A stretch of DNA of 64,000 nucleotides from Kibdelosporangium aridum (GTDB taxonomy: Bacteria > Actinomycetota > Actinomycetes > Mycobacteriales > Pseudonocardiaceae). Positions within the stretch are counted from its first letter, which is position 1. Every line of letters starts with the position of its first letter. This document shows, piece after piece, positions 24,696-32,781 of this stretch. Made by a program: the position numbers and the translations under genes. The notes beneath the pieces were generated by a model, which was given only the letters and a program-made list of their open reading frames with translations, was not told the origin of the DNA and did not search any database. The stretch is from positions 496,001-560,000 of the forward strand of contig NZ_FWXV01000006.1 in the NCBI RefSeq assembly GCF_900176515.1. Reading direction: 5' to 3'.

Positions 24696-25238
24696 GTGAC
24701 TCGGATAGTGGCAGGTACGGCCGGCGGCCGCCGGTTGGCCGTACCACCCCGGGGCACCCGTCCCACGTCCGACCGCGTGCGCGAGGCGTTGTTCAGCGCC
24801 GTCGAGTCGTTGATGGATCTTTCGACCGCCCGCGTCCTGGATCTGTACGCGGGATCCGGCGCGCTGGGGCTTGAAGCGTTGTCGCGCGGCGCTTCCTCGG
24901 TCACCTTCGTCGAATCCGACCGCAACGCCGTGGGTGTGCTCAAGGCGAACATCACTTCGGTCGGCCTGCCTGGTACTTCGGTCGTCCAGGCGAAGGTGCT
25001 GACGTTCCTGTCCGGCGAACCGTCGGCTTTCGACCTCATACTCGCCGATCCGCCTTACGACATGGACGTTTCCGCCGAGGTGTCGGTGCTGTCCAGGTGG
25101 ACCTCACCGGGCGCCTTGGTCGTACTCGAACAGTCCGTACGCGCCACCGCACCATCGTGGTCCGCGCCGCTGGAGTCGTTGCGGGTGAAGAAGTACGGCG
25201 ACACAGTGCTGCACTGGGCCGAACACCCGGAGGAGTGA
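24696..25238 (+). CDS. rsmD: 16S rRNA (guanine966-N2)-methyltransferase RsmD
   Basis: 180 residues. It methylates G966 of 16S rRNA using SAM. Motifs: RIVAGTAGGRRL at the N-terminus, RPTSDRVREALFS, SAM-binding LDLYAGSGALGLEALSRGA, and the catalytic ADPPYDM. The GTG start fits a family-typical length. The rsmD-coaD pairing is conserved in actinobacteria; coaD starts 52 bp further on. Confidence 0.93.
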   Translation: MTRIVAGTAGGRRLAVPPRGTRPTSDRVREALFSAVESLMDLSTARVLDLYAGSGALGLEALSRGASSVTFVESDRNAVGVLKANITSVGLPGTSVVQAKVLTFLSGEPSAFDLILADPPYDMDVSAEVSVLSRWTSPGALVVLEQSVRATAPSWSAPLESLRVKKYGDTVLHWAEHPEE

Positions 25239-25290
25239 CCGGCGCCACGGGAGCAGTGGCCGAGCCCGATCGGCTGCTACCTTTCGGCCT

Positions 25291-25773
25291 ATGCGGAGGG
25301 CGGTCTACCCAGGCTCCTATGACCCGGTCACCAACGGGCACCTCGACATCATCGAACGGGCGGCCGAGGTCTTCGACGAGGTCGTGATCGCCGTGATGAT
25401 CAACAAGGCGAAGCAGACCCTGTTCACGGTCGAGGAACGCACCGAGATGCTCAGGGACGTGACCAGCCACCTGCCGAACGTGCGGGTGGACTCCTGGCAC
25501 GGACTGCTGGTCCAGTACTGCGAGAAGCACGGCATCAAGGCGATCGTGAAGGGCCTGCGCGCGGTCAGCGACTTCGACTACGAGCTGCAGATGGCCCAGA
25601 TGAACCAGCAGCTGTCCGGAATCGACACGCTGTTCATGCCGACCAGCCCGGCGTACAGCTTCCTGTCCAGCTCACTGGTCAAGGAAGTCGCGAAGTACGG
25701 CGGCGACGTCTCGCACCTGCTGCCCGCCCAGATCAACGACCGCCTGATCAAGCGCCTGGCCGAACGCGGCTGA
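25291..25773 (+). CDS. coaD: Phosphopantetheine adenylyltransferase
   Basis: 160 residues. CoaD joins 4'-phosphopantetheine and ATP to dephospho-CoA, the penultimate step of coenzyme A synthesis. The nucleotidyltransferase motif GSYDPVTNGHLDII carries the TxGH signature; KGLRAVSDFDYELQMAQMN and the SFLSSSLVKEVA segment follow. Length is usual. The ATG at 25291 has TACCTT seven bases upstream and no ribosome-binding site, another leaderless-type start. Confidence 0.96.
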   Translation: MRRAVYPGSYDPVTNGHLDIIERAAEVFDEVVIAVMINKAKQTLFTVEERTEMLRDVTSHLPNVRVDSWHGLLVQYCEKHGIKAIVKGLRAVSDFDYELQMAQMNQQLSGIDTLFMPTSPAYSFLSSSLVKEVAKYGGDVSHLLPAQINDRLIKRLAERG

Positions 25774-25799
25774 GAACTGGTCTCAGCGTCGCGTCAGTA

Positions 25800-26033
25800 C
25801 GTTCGCCGGGTGAGATCGTCGAACGGGTCACCGGCGACGATCTGACGGACCAGTTGCGACGCCGGGTGTTCACGCCCGCTGGGATGTACGCGACCGAACT
25901 GCCGGACCATCGGTTTGTCTGGGGCCGCACGCTTCTGGCCATGGTGAACGCGGTCAACCTCGAGTTCTGCGGCGAACCGTGGCGCCCGCCCGCCGGGCGC
26001 ACGAGCGTTCAAGACGTCAGGCTCATGCTCTAG
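25800..26033 (+). pseudogene. Remnant of a serine hydrolase (beta-lactamase/DD-peptidase family)
   Basis: An open frame without a credible start reads SPGEIVERVTGDDLTDQL, then RRRVFTPAGMYATELPDH, then jumps to RTLLAMVNAVNLEFCGEPW and stops at TAG 26031-26033. The first part matches the 'GEIVERVTG...LGM..T' region after the YxN motif of class C beta-lactamase-like hydrolases, and the second resembles the C-terminus of such proteins. The catalytic SxxK half and the segment between are missing. It is therefore a decayed fragment between coaD and the MerB-like gene. Confidence 0.6.
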
Positions 26034-26035
26034 AT

Positions 26036-26683
26036 GTGAACGAGCAGGTCCGGGTGGCGGTCTACGCCCACTTCGCCCGCACTGGCACTGCGCCCACGGT
26101 GCAGGATTTGGCTGCCACGACGGGCTTTGCCGCCGCGGATGTCCGTGGGGCGCTCGGTGCCCTGCACGCGAGCCGGGATCTGGTTTCGCGAGACGGCCGG
26201 ATCGTGATGGCCCATCCCTTCGCGTCGATCCCGCTCGGGTTCTCGGTGATGGGCGCGAGCACGCTGTGGTGGGGCGGATGCGCCTGGGATTCCTTCGCCA
26301 TCCCGCACTTGCTGCACGAAGAGCCGGGCGTCCTGGTCGCCACTCGCTGCCCGGCGTGCGACACCCCGCACGCGTGGGTCGTCGGCAGGACAGCGCCGCC
26401 GGCGGGCGATCAGGTCGCGCACTTCCTCACCCCAGTCGACCGCATCTGGGACGACGTCGTGCACACGTGCGCGAATCAGCGCCTGTTCTGCTCGACCAGA
26501 TGTGTCGAGGCTGTGCACAAGGAACCGGGTTACGTCATGGACCTTGCGACGCTGTGGCGACTTGCTCGCGGTTGGTACGCCGGCCGTCTGGAATCCGGGT
26601 ACAAGCGGCGTGATCCGGTCTCGGCCGCGGCCTATTTCGCGGAAGTGGGCCTGCGCGGGCCGTTCTGGGGTCTCACAGCCTGA
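26036..26683 (+). CDS. Organomercurial lyase (MerB)-like protein
   Basis: 215 residues. An N-terminal winged-helix region (about 1-60; LAATTGFAAADVRGALGALH) precedes a MerB-like domain. WGGCAWDSFAIPHLL supplies counterparts of the MerB catalytic Cys96 and Asp99, and the HTCANQRLFCS region could supply the third cysteine (Cys159). MerB splits the C-Hg bond by protonolysis. No merA, merR or mercury transporter is nearby and there are extra CxxC cysteines (RCPACD), so the role may be unrelated to mercury. The GTG at 26036 directly follows the remnant's stop. The end overlaps the convergent GNAT gene by 11 bp. Confidence 0.72.
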   Translation: MNEQVRVAVYAHFARTGTAPTVQDLAATTGFAAADVRGALGALHASRDLVSRDGRIVMAHPFASIPLGFSVMGASTLWWGGCAWDSFAIPHLLHEEPGVLVATRCPACDTPHAWVVGRTAPPAGDQVAHFLTPVDRIWDDVVHTCANQRLFCSTRCVEAVHKEPGYVMDLATLWRLARGWYAGRLESGYKRRDPVSAAAYFAEVGLRGPFWGLTA

Positions 26684-27128
26684 GCTTCATGCCGATGTGG
26701 CTGGCCTGGAAACCGAGCCGCTCGTAGAACCGGTGCGCGTCGGCCCGGCTGGCATCGGTGGTCAGCTGCACCAGGCCACATCCCCGGGACCGGGCCTCGT
26801 CGACGGCCCACTCGATGAACCGCTGCCCGAGCCCCGAACCGCGGTGATCCGGGTGGATCCGGACGGCCTCGATGGTCGCCCGCTTCATCCCCAGCCGTGA
26901 CAGCCCTGGCGTGAACGTCAGCTGCAGAGTCCCGGCGACGACACCGTCCACTTCGAGTACCGCCAGGAACTGGTTCGGGTCGGCCGAGATCTCCTCGAAC
27001 GCCGCCAGGTACCGCGGATCGCCTGGGCTTTCCCTTGACGCCCCGAGCTGGTCGTTCGCGATCATCGCCACGATCGTGGGCACGTCAGCGGCCTCAGCTC
27101 GCCTGATCTCCATAGGCACGCCGTTCAT
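26673..27128 (-). CDS. GNAT-family N-acetyltransferase
   Basis: 151 residues from the ATG at 27128, or 146 from the ATG at 27113 (MEIRRAEAADV), which looks like the family-typical beginning. The acetyl-CoA-binding motif A reads VRIHPDHRGSGLGQRFIEWA, and motif B is present as AHRFYERLGF. Substrate unknown. It converges on the MerB-like gene with an 11-bp overlap and is divergent from the RNase gene 40 bp away. Confidence 0.87.
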   Translation of the reverse strand: MNGVPMEIRRAEAADVPTIVAMIANDQLGASRESPGDPRYLAAFEEISADPNQFLAVLEVDGVVAGTLQLTFTPGLSRLGMKRATIEAVRIHPDHRGSGLGQRFIEWAVDEARSRGCGLVQLTTDASRADAHRFYERLGFQASHIGMKLRL

Positions 27129-27168
27129 GATTCATCCGGGTGTCACACGACCGGGTTAGTTTCGGTTA

Positions 27169-27576
27169 ATGACCAACATCACATTACGTGTAGTGAAGGT
27201 CCTGGTCGCGCTCGTGATCGGCCTCGTCGGCGTCGCCGCGCCCGCGAGCGCCGGTCAGGCGGCCATCCAGGCCGCGTGCGGCGACACCTCCGGGTTCACC
27301 CGGGTCAACCTCTCCGCCCTGCCCAGCCAAGCCACTGACACCGTCCGGCTCATCCAGCGCGGCGGGCCGTTCCCGTATCCGCAGGACGGCACCGTTTTCC
27401 AGAACCGCGAGCGACTCCTGCCGCTCTGCTCGACCGGCTACTACCACGAGTACACCGTCAAGACCCCGGGCAGCTCCACCCGTGGCGCGCGGCGGATCGT
27501 CACCGGCAACGGTGGCGAGTACTTCTACACGTCCGACCACTACCGCAGTTTCCGGCTCGTCAACATTCGCGCCTGA
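27169..27576 (+). CDS. Secreted guanyl-specific ribonuclease (RNase Sa/N1 family)
   Basis: 135 residues with a Sec signal peptide (about 1-29, cleavage after ASA). The mature part closely resembles Streptomyces RNase Sa: LSALPSQATDTVRLI, GGPFPYPQDGTVFQNRE, and catalytic Glu94 in YYHEYTV, Arg109 in RGARRIV and His124 in DHYRSF. It should cleave RNA after guanosine through a cyclic 2',3'-phosphate. Cys37 and Cys87 may pair, a position different from the terminal disulfide of RNase Sa. No barstar-like inhibitor is encoded nearby. TAGTTT lies six bases before the ATG (leaderless type). Confidence 0.93.
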   Translation: MTNITLRVVKVLVALVIGLVGVAAPASAGQAAIQAACGDTSGFTRVNLSALPSQATDTVRLIQRGGPFPYPQDGTVFQNRERLLPLCSTGYYHEYTVKTPGSSTRGARRIVTGNGGEYFYTSDHYRSFRLVNIRA

Positions 27577-27662
27577 CACACCCCGCGAGGTCCACCCCTG
27601 TCTGTCGGGAAACCGGCAGACTGGGGTGGGAGAAAAGTGCGTCTGGCGAGGGAGACAACAGG

Positions 27663-28427
27663 GTGTACCGGGTGTTCGAGGCTCTCGACGAGCTCGTCAC
27701 GATCATCGAGGAGGCCAGGGGCGTCCCGATGACCTCCAACTGCATCGTGCCGCGAGGCGACTCCCTCGAACTGCTCGATGAGATCCGCGATGCCATCCCC
27801 GGCGAACTCGACGACGCGCAGGACGTGCTCGACAAGCGCGACGAGATCGTCGGCAAGGCCGAGCACGAGGCCGCGACCAAGGTCAGCAAGGCCACGTCGG
27901 AGTCGGAGAACACGCTGGCCGCGGCGCAGGCCGAGGCCGAGCGGATCCTGGCCGAGGCAAGAGCCATGGCCGACCGCATGATCAGCGAGGCCGAGCAGCA
28001 GGCCGACCAGGAGATCGAGAAGGGCCACGCCCAGTACGAGGAGCTCGTCGGCCGCGCACACGCCGAAGCGGAGCGGATGCTGCAGGCCGGCCGCGAGTCC
28101 TATGAGCACGCTGTCGAGGACGGCAGGCACGAGCAGGCCCGTCTGGTCTCGCAGACCGAGGTCGTGCAGGCCGCGCACGTCGAGTCCAACCGGATTCTCG
28201 AGGCCACCGCGGCCGAAGCGGACCGGCAGCGCGCCGAGTGTGACGCCTATGTGGACGGAAAGCTGGCCGAGTTCGAGGATCTGCTCGCGCACACGCTGCG
28301 CAGCGTCGGCAAGGGCCGCACGCACCTGCGCGCCACCCAGGCCACCGGTATCCACACACCGAATCCGCACGTCCAGCCGGTGCTGCCGCAGAACAACGGC
28401 GCCGCACCCTTTGACTACGACAGTTGA
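27663..28427 (+). CDS. sepIVA: SepIVA-like DivIVA-domain septation protein
   Basis: 254 residues. The start YRVFEALDELVTIIEEARG and the NCIVPRGDSLELLDEIRDAI segment match the mycobacterial SepIVA family (Rv2927c), followed by a long Ala/Glu coiled coil (about 65-220). In mycobacteria SepIVA is an essential septal and cell-wall factor. The order sepIVA-DUF177-rpmF-rnc-mutM is as in mycobacteria. GTG start with GAGGGAGA upstream. Confidence 0.88.
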   Translation: MYRVFEALDELVTIIEEARGVPMTSNCIVPRGDSLELLDEIRDAIPGELDDAQDVLDKRDEIVGKAEHEAATKVSKATSESENTLAAAQAEAERILAEARAMADRMISEAEQQADQEIEKGHAQYEELVGRAHAEAERMLQAGRESYEHAVEDGRHEQARLVSQTEVVQAAHVESNRILEATAAEADRQRAECDAYVDGKLAEFEDLLAHTLRSVGKGRTHLRATQATGIHTPNPHVQPVLPQNNGAAPFDYDS

Positions 28428-28514
28428 CAATGCCCCGATTTCGCACCCAGCCGCCCAGTCACGTACGCTTGTCGGGTTGACCTTTCCCGACCAACTACCT
28501 TCTCGAGTTCTGAC

Positions 28515-29105
28515 ATGTCCGAAAACCGGCAGGCCACCACCCGGAACGCCGCCGCCAGCCCGTGGGTGCTCGACACCCGTGAGCTAGGCCGCCGCCCGGG
28601 AAGCAGTCGTGCCGTGCACCGGGAAGTGACTCTCGAGTCACCGCTCGGCATCGAAGACGTCATCGCCGCCCCGCGCGGCGCCGTTGTCGACGTGGACGTG
28701 CTGCTCGAATCGGTGGTCGAGGGCGTGCTGGTCTCCGGCACCGCGTCGGCGCCCGTGGAGGGCTCGTGCGCACGGTGTCTCGACCCGCTGTCCAGCCGGG
28801 TCGAAATAGATCTGACGGAGCTGTTCGCGTACCCGCACAGCGCCACGGAGGAAACCACGGACGAGGACGAGGTCCCGCGCCTCGTCGACGACCGGATCGA
28901 CCTGGAGCCGGTGGTGCGCGACGCCGTTGTGCTCGCGCTGCCGCAGGTCCCCTTGTGTACGCCCGACTGCGCTGGGCTGTGCCCCGGCTGCGGGGGGAAG
29001 TGGGCCGATCTCGGCCCCGACCACGGGCATGAGAAAATTGATCCCCGCTGGGCCGCACTGCAAGAGCGGCTCGGGGATTCCAGTGACCGACCTGAGGAGA
29101 AGTAG
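28515..29105 (+). CDS. DUF177 (YceD-like) protein
   Basis: 196 residues. The family is linked to 23S rRNA accumulation and is almost always encoded just before rpmF. Features are WVLDTRELGRRPGS near the N-terminus, the CARCLDPL core, and a C-terminal zinc-type cluster LCTPDCAGLCPGCG ending ERLGD. rpmF follows after two bases, with GAGGAGAAG overlapping the stop as its ribosome-binding site. Confidence 0.9.
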   Translation: MSENRQATTRNAAASPWVLDTRELGRRPGSSRAVHREVTLESPLGIEDVIAAPRGAVVDVDVLLESVVEGVLVSGTASAPVEGSCARCLDPLSSRVEIDLTELFAYPHSATEETTDEDEVPRLVDDRIDLEPVVRDAVVLALPQVPLCTPDCAGLCPGCGGKWADLGPDHGHEKIDPRWAALQERLGDSSDRPEEK

Positions 29106-29107
29106 CC

Positions 29108-29290
29108 GTGGCCGTTCCCAAGCGGAAGATGTCGCGCTCGAACACGCGCTCGCGCCGCGCCCAGTGGAAGACCACCGCGATTCCACTTGAGCCGTGCAGC
29201 AACCGTGCCTGCCGTCAGCCCAAGCCCCAGCATGTCGCCTGCCCGAACTGCGGCCAGTACAACGGCCGTCAGGTCACGCAGCCTGCTTGA
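29108..29290 (+). CDS. rpmF: 50S ribosomal protein L32
   Basis: 60 residues starting AVPKRKMSRSNTRSRRA, the invariant L32 beginning. The zinc knuckle is formed by CSNRAC and CPNCGQYNGR, i.e. the zinc-binding form. GTG start two bases after the DUF177 stop. rnc follows closely, so the three genes form one transcription unit. Confidence 0.97.
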   Translation: MAVPKRKMSRSNTRSRRAQWKTTAIPLEPCSNRACRQPKPQHVACPNCGQYNGRQVTQPA

Positions 29291-29316
29291 TCGAAAAGGC
29301 GGAGGCACAGAGGGCA

Positions 29317-30063
29317 ATGGGAGGTAGGGGCGGCCGGAACGGCACAGGAGATCCCAGTTCGCTGATGGACGCGCTTGGCGTCCAGTTGGACTCCGATTTG
29401 TTGCAGCTCGCCCTGACCCATCGCTCGTACGCGTACGAGAACGGCGGCCTGCCACCGAACGAGCGGCTGGAGTTCCTCGGCGACTCCGTGCTGGGAATGG
29501 TGATCACCGATCACCTGTACCGCACGCACAGCGAGTTGCCTGAGGGCCAGCTGGCCCGGTTGCGGGCGAGCGTGGTGAACATGCACGCGCTCGCGCGGGT
29601 CGCTCGTGGTCTCGGTGCGGGAGGACTTGGTGCGCACCTGTTGCTCGGCCGCGGTGAGGAACTCACCGGCGGCCGGGACAAGGCCAGCATCCTCGCCGAC
29701 ACGCTTGAAGCCGTGATCGGCGCGGTCTACCTGCAGGAAGGTATCGACGTCGCACGCAAGGTCGTGCACAAGCTGTTCGACCAGCTGCTCGACGAGGCAC
29801 CCCGCCGCGGCGCGGGCCTCGACTGGAAGACCAGCCTGCAGGAGCTGTGTGCGTCGGCTGGTCTCGGCGTACCGGAGTACCGGGTCGAGGAGGAAGGGCC
29901 GGACCACCGCAAGGAGTTCAAGGCGACGGTGGTCGTCGCCGGGCAGAGCTACGGCAGCGGTGACGGCCGGACGAAGAAGGAAGCGGAGCAGAAGGCGGCC
30001 GAGGCGGCGTACCGCGAGCTCTCGGAGGTTCACTTGCCGCCCGAGAACGGCTCTGGTGCCTGA
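29317..30063 (+). CDS. rnc: Ribonuclease III
   Basis: 248 residues. It cleaves double-stranded RNA in rRNA processing and mRNA turnover. The signature NERLEFLGDSVLGMV holds the metal-binding acidic residues, with DTLEAVIGAVYLQEG as the second cluster. The C-terminal dsRNA-binding domain (about 165-235) includes YRVEEEGPDHRKEF and GRTKKEAEQKAAEAA. I chose ATG 29317 with GGAGG upstream; TTG 29287 overlapping the rpmF stop is an alternative. The end overlaps mutM by 8 bp. Confidence 0.94.
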   Translation: MGGRGGRNGTGDPSSLMDALGVQLDSDLLQLALTHRSYAYENGGLPPNERLEFLGDSVLGMVITDHLYRTHSELPEGQLARLRASVVNMHALARVARGLGAGGLGAHLLLGRGEELTGGRDKASILADTLEAVIGAVYLQEGIDVARKVVHKLFDQLLDEAPRRGAGLDWKTSLQELCASAGLGVPEYRVEEEGPDHRKEFKATVVVAGQSYGSGDGRTKKEAEQKAAEAAYRELSEVHLPPENGSGA

Positions 30064-30913
30064 GCTCCCCGAAGTAGAAGTCGTCCGCCGCGGTCTCGCG
30101 GACCACGCCGCAGGCAGGGTGATCACCCAGGCTGAGGTGATGCACCCGCGAGCCGTGCGCAGGCACCTGCCTGGCGCACGCGATTTCGAGGCGCGGCTGG
30201 CCGGGCAGCGTATTGACGCGGCCCGGCGGCGCGGCAAGTACTTGTGGGTCGAGCTGTCCGGTGGCGACGCGATGATCGCGCACCTGGGCATGAGCGGTCA
30301 GATGCTCGTCCGGCCGGTCGGAGCCCCTGACGAGAAGCACTTACGGGTCCGGCTGCGCTTCGACGACGACGGCCCCGAGCTGCGTTTCGTCGACCAGCGC
30401 ACGTTCGGCGGCCTGGCACTGTCCGATGTGGTCGAGGTGGACGGTGACCGGCTGCCGTCCCCGGTCGCGCACATCGCCCGTGACCCGATGGATCCGCAGT
30501 TCGACCAGTCCGCGGTCGTGAAAGCCCTGCGCCGCAAGCACACTGACGTCAAACGAGCCCTGCTCGACCAGACGCTGGTCTCCGGCATCGGCAACATCTA
30601 CGCCGACGAAGCCCTGTGGCGGGTCAAGCTGCACTGGGCAAAACCCACCGACCGGCTCACCGCGCCCAAGGCCGGAGCACTGCTGGACGCGGCCGCCGAA
30701 GTGATGAACGAGGCCCTGGCCGTCGGCGGGACGTCGTTCGACGCGTTGTACGTCAACATCAACGGCCAGTCCGGGTACTTCGACCGGTCGTTGAACGTCT
30801 ACGGCCAGGAAGGCAAGCCGTGCACCCGATGCGGCAGGCCGATCAGGCGTGAGTCGTTCATGAACCGGTCGTCGTTCTCGTGCCCGCGCTGCCAGCCACG
30901 CCCGGCCGCCTGA
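30056..30913 (+). CDS. mutM: Formamidopyrimidine-DNA glycosylase
   Basis: 285 residues. It removes 8-oxoguanine and Fapy lesions and cleaves the strand by beta/delta elimination. The N-terminus is (V)PELPEVEVVRRGL, with catalytic Pro2 and Glu3 after Met removal; Lys in RGKYLWVEL and the H2TH region SGIGNIYADEALW follow. The C-terminal zinc finger is CTRCGRPIRR with CPRC. GTG 30056 lies inside the rnc end, implying coupling. The stop abuts the stop of the convergent laccase paralogue with no gap. Confidence 0.95.
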   Translation: MPELPEVEVVRRGLADHAAGRVITQAEVMHPRAVRRHLPGARDFEARLAGQRIDAARRRGKYLWVELSGGDAMIAHLGMSGQMLVRPVGAPDEKHLRVRLRFDDDGPELRFVDQRTFGGLALSDVVEVDGDRLPSPVAHIARDPMDPQFDQSAVVKALRRKHTDVKRALLDQTLVSGIGNIYADEALWRVKLHWAKPTDRLTAPKAGALLDAAAEVMNEALAVGGTSFDALYVNINGQSGYFDRSLNVYGQEGKPCTRCGRPIRRESFMNRSSFSCPRCQPRPAA

Positions 30914-31696
30914 CTACTCCACGATGTACACGCCGTTGATGCCTACGTCGGCGCCCCAACTGCGGGCGTCCCGGTAGAAGAACTTCCCCGGACCGGAGTG
31001 CTCGCCGGCGATGAGCTGGAAGCCGAACGAGACCGCGGCCACCATGTCCTTGGTGTCGATCAAGGGCGCGCTGTCATCCGGTCCGGACGCGTAGCCGGTC
31101 CGCGTGTCGCTCCAGCGGTGGCCGTGCAAGTGGAACGCGTGCGGATAGCTGTCCATGCCTATGACGATCCACTCGACGCGCTCACCCTGGCGGGCGCGGA
31201 AAGTAGGTGTGTTCGGCGCGACGAGATTGTTGATCGATTCGTTGTTCATCACGACCACGAACTGCTTGTCCGGCAACAGGTCGTCGCGCCTGCGTACGAC
31301 CAGCGCGCCGTACAAGCCCTTCGCCATCCCCTCCGAGCCGTGCTCGCCGCCTAGGGCATGGTCGTGATACGGCCAGTAGCCCGCGCTTCCGCCGTCCAAG
31401 GTGCCGTCTGCGCGGCGGAACGGGCGGTGGCTCTTCCAGACGTAGATCCGGCGTTCGCCGGGCTGTACCACGCCGCCGTTCATTGGTGTTCCGTCGCTTG
31501 CTATGTCGTAGTCCACGCCGTGGGTGTGCAATGACAGCGGCCGGCCGGCGTTGTTGACGAGCTCGATCGACAGCGTTTCGCCTTCGACCATTTCGATGGT
31601 TGGGCCGGGGATCGTGGCCTTGCCGGGGATCAGGCCGTAGCCGAACTTGTCGCCAGGCAAGGCTTCCGCGTAGAGCCGCATGCTCCGATGTGTCAT
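30914..31696 (-). CDS. Small laccase-like protein lacking the HCH copper motif (paralogue B)
   Basis: 260 residues, two cupredoxin domains as in SLAC-type small laccases. Kept copper ligands: His57/His59 in SLHTHG, His111/His113 in YHDH, and His186, His189, His191, His193 in HAFHLHGH. Where SLAC has YHCHVQ and the axial Met, this chain reads YRDARSWGADVGI, so the T1 cysteine, two T3 histidines and a T1 histidine are gone. There is no signal peptide. The ATG lies two bases after the paralogue A stop, so the two are coupled. Alone it cannot be a normal laccase; it may be decaying or may act with paralogue A. Confidence 0.85.
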   Translation of the reverse strand: MTHRSMRLYAEALPGDKFGYGLIPGKATIPGPTIEMVEGETLSIELVNNAGRPLSLHTHGVDYDIASDGTPMNGGVVQPGERRIYVWKSHRPFRRADGTLDGGSAGYWPYHDHALGGEHGSEGMAKGLYGALVVRRRDDLLPDKQFVVVMNNESINNLVAPNTPTFRARQGERVEWIVIGMDSYPHAFHLHGHRWSDTRTGYASGPDDSAPLIDTKDMVAAVSFGFQLIAGEHSGPGKFFYRDARSWGADVGINGVYIVE

Positions 31697-31697
31697 C

Positions 31698-32705
31698 TCA
31701 GTGCCCGTGGCCCATTGAGGACGGCATGCCCGGCATCGGTGTCACGGACATGGTCTTCATGTGCTCGACGTGTTTCTCCATCCCTGGCGGCATGCTGCCG
31801 TCCGCGTTCTTGACCAGGAACAGCCCGACCATTCCCGCGTCCGCGTGCAGTTGGACGTGGCAGTGGTACATCCAGGCGCCTGGCCCGACATGCTCGCCCG
31901 CCCGTACTTGGAAGCCGTACGAGACGCCCGGCAGCAACGTCTTGGTGTCGATGACCGGCGTGGACGGGTTGGTCGCGTAACCGGTACGGGTGTCGCTCCA
32001 GCGATGTCCGTGCAGGTGGAAGGTATGGACCTGGAAGCCGTGCCCGATGGCGATCCACTCGACTCGTTCGCCGAGACGGGCTTCATAGGTCGGGCTGTTC
32101 GGCCAGTACGTGTTGTTCAGCGAGCCGTTGTTCATCACGACCACGAACTGCTTGTCCGGCCGCAGATCGCCGCGTCGGCGTACGACCAACGCACCGTACA
32201 GACCTTTCGCGATGCCGTCCGTGCCGAACTGGGTGCCCATCGCGTGGTCGTGGTAGTGCCAGTAGCCTGCGCTGCCGCCGTCCCAGCTGCCGTCTCTGCG
32301 TCGGTAGGGGGCGTGCGTGCGCCAGGTGTACGTGCGCTGCTGTCCTGGTGCGACGGTCCCGTTGTTGAGCGGGGTGCCGTCGCTGGCCATGTCGAAGTCC
32401 ACGCCGTGGGCGTACAGCGAGATGGTCTGGTCGGTTGTGTTCACCAGCGTGACCTCTGCCTTCTGGCCTTCGGTCAGCTCGATGGTCGGGCCGGGGACGC
32501 TGGCTTTGCCCGGTGCGAGCCCGTACCCGATGAGATCTCCGGGAAGACGCTCGGCGTAGAGCGTGATCCGCTTGGTCCCGCCGCTGGCCGCGGCAACGGA
32601 GGGCGACACCTCGGACCCGGCCAAGAGCAGCGCACCGGTGGCCACACCGGCGCCGAGCAGCACCGACCTGCGCGGGACTAAAGAGCCCGCATCATCACGT
32701 TCCAT
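31698..32705 (-). CDS. Small laccase-like multicopper oxidase, Tat-exported (paralogue A)
   Basis: 335 residues. A twin-arginine signal (PRRSVLLGAG, Arg12-Arg13) indicates export of a folded, copper-loaded enzyme. Two cupredoxin domains follow. Ligands visible: His152/His154 in YHDH, His227, His230, His232 and His234 in HTFHLHGH, then His281-Cys282-His283, His287 and Met292 in the HCH segment. In the first HxH motif (SLHVHG in SLAC) it reads SLYAHG: Tyr98 replaces the first His, a T2-copper ligand in SLAC, while His100 stays. The C-terminal tail is His/Met-rich (HVEHMKTMSVTPMPGMP). Family members oxidise phenols with O2. It is followed at once by paralogue B. Confidence 0.88.
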   Translation of the reverse strand: MERDDAGSLVPRRSVLLGAGVATGALLLAGSEVSPSVAAASGGTKRITLYAERLPGDLIGYGLAPGKASVPGPTIELTEGQKAEVTLVNTTDQTISLYAHGVDFDMASDGTPLNNGTVAPGQQRTYTWRTHAPYRRRDGSWDGGSAGYWHYHDHAMGTQFGTDGIAKGLYGALVVRRRGDLRPDKQFVVVMNNGSLNNTYWPNSPTYEARLGERVEWIAIGHGFQVHTFHLHGHRWSDTRTGYATNPSTPVIDTKTLLPGVSYGFQVRAGEHVGPGAWMYHCHVQLHADAGMVGLFLVKNADGSMPPGMEKHVEHMKTMSVTPMPGMPSSMGHGH

Positions 32706-32781
32706 GTCCGTACTCCCGCTGTCCGGCGTCGTGGGCGTACGGAGCTTCGGCGTCGCCGCTCAAGATGCTCTCGACGACGGC

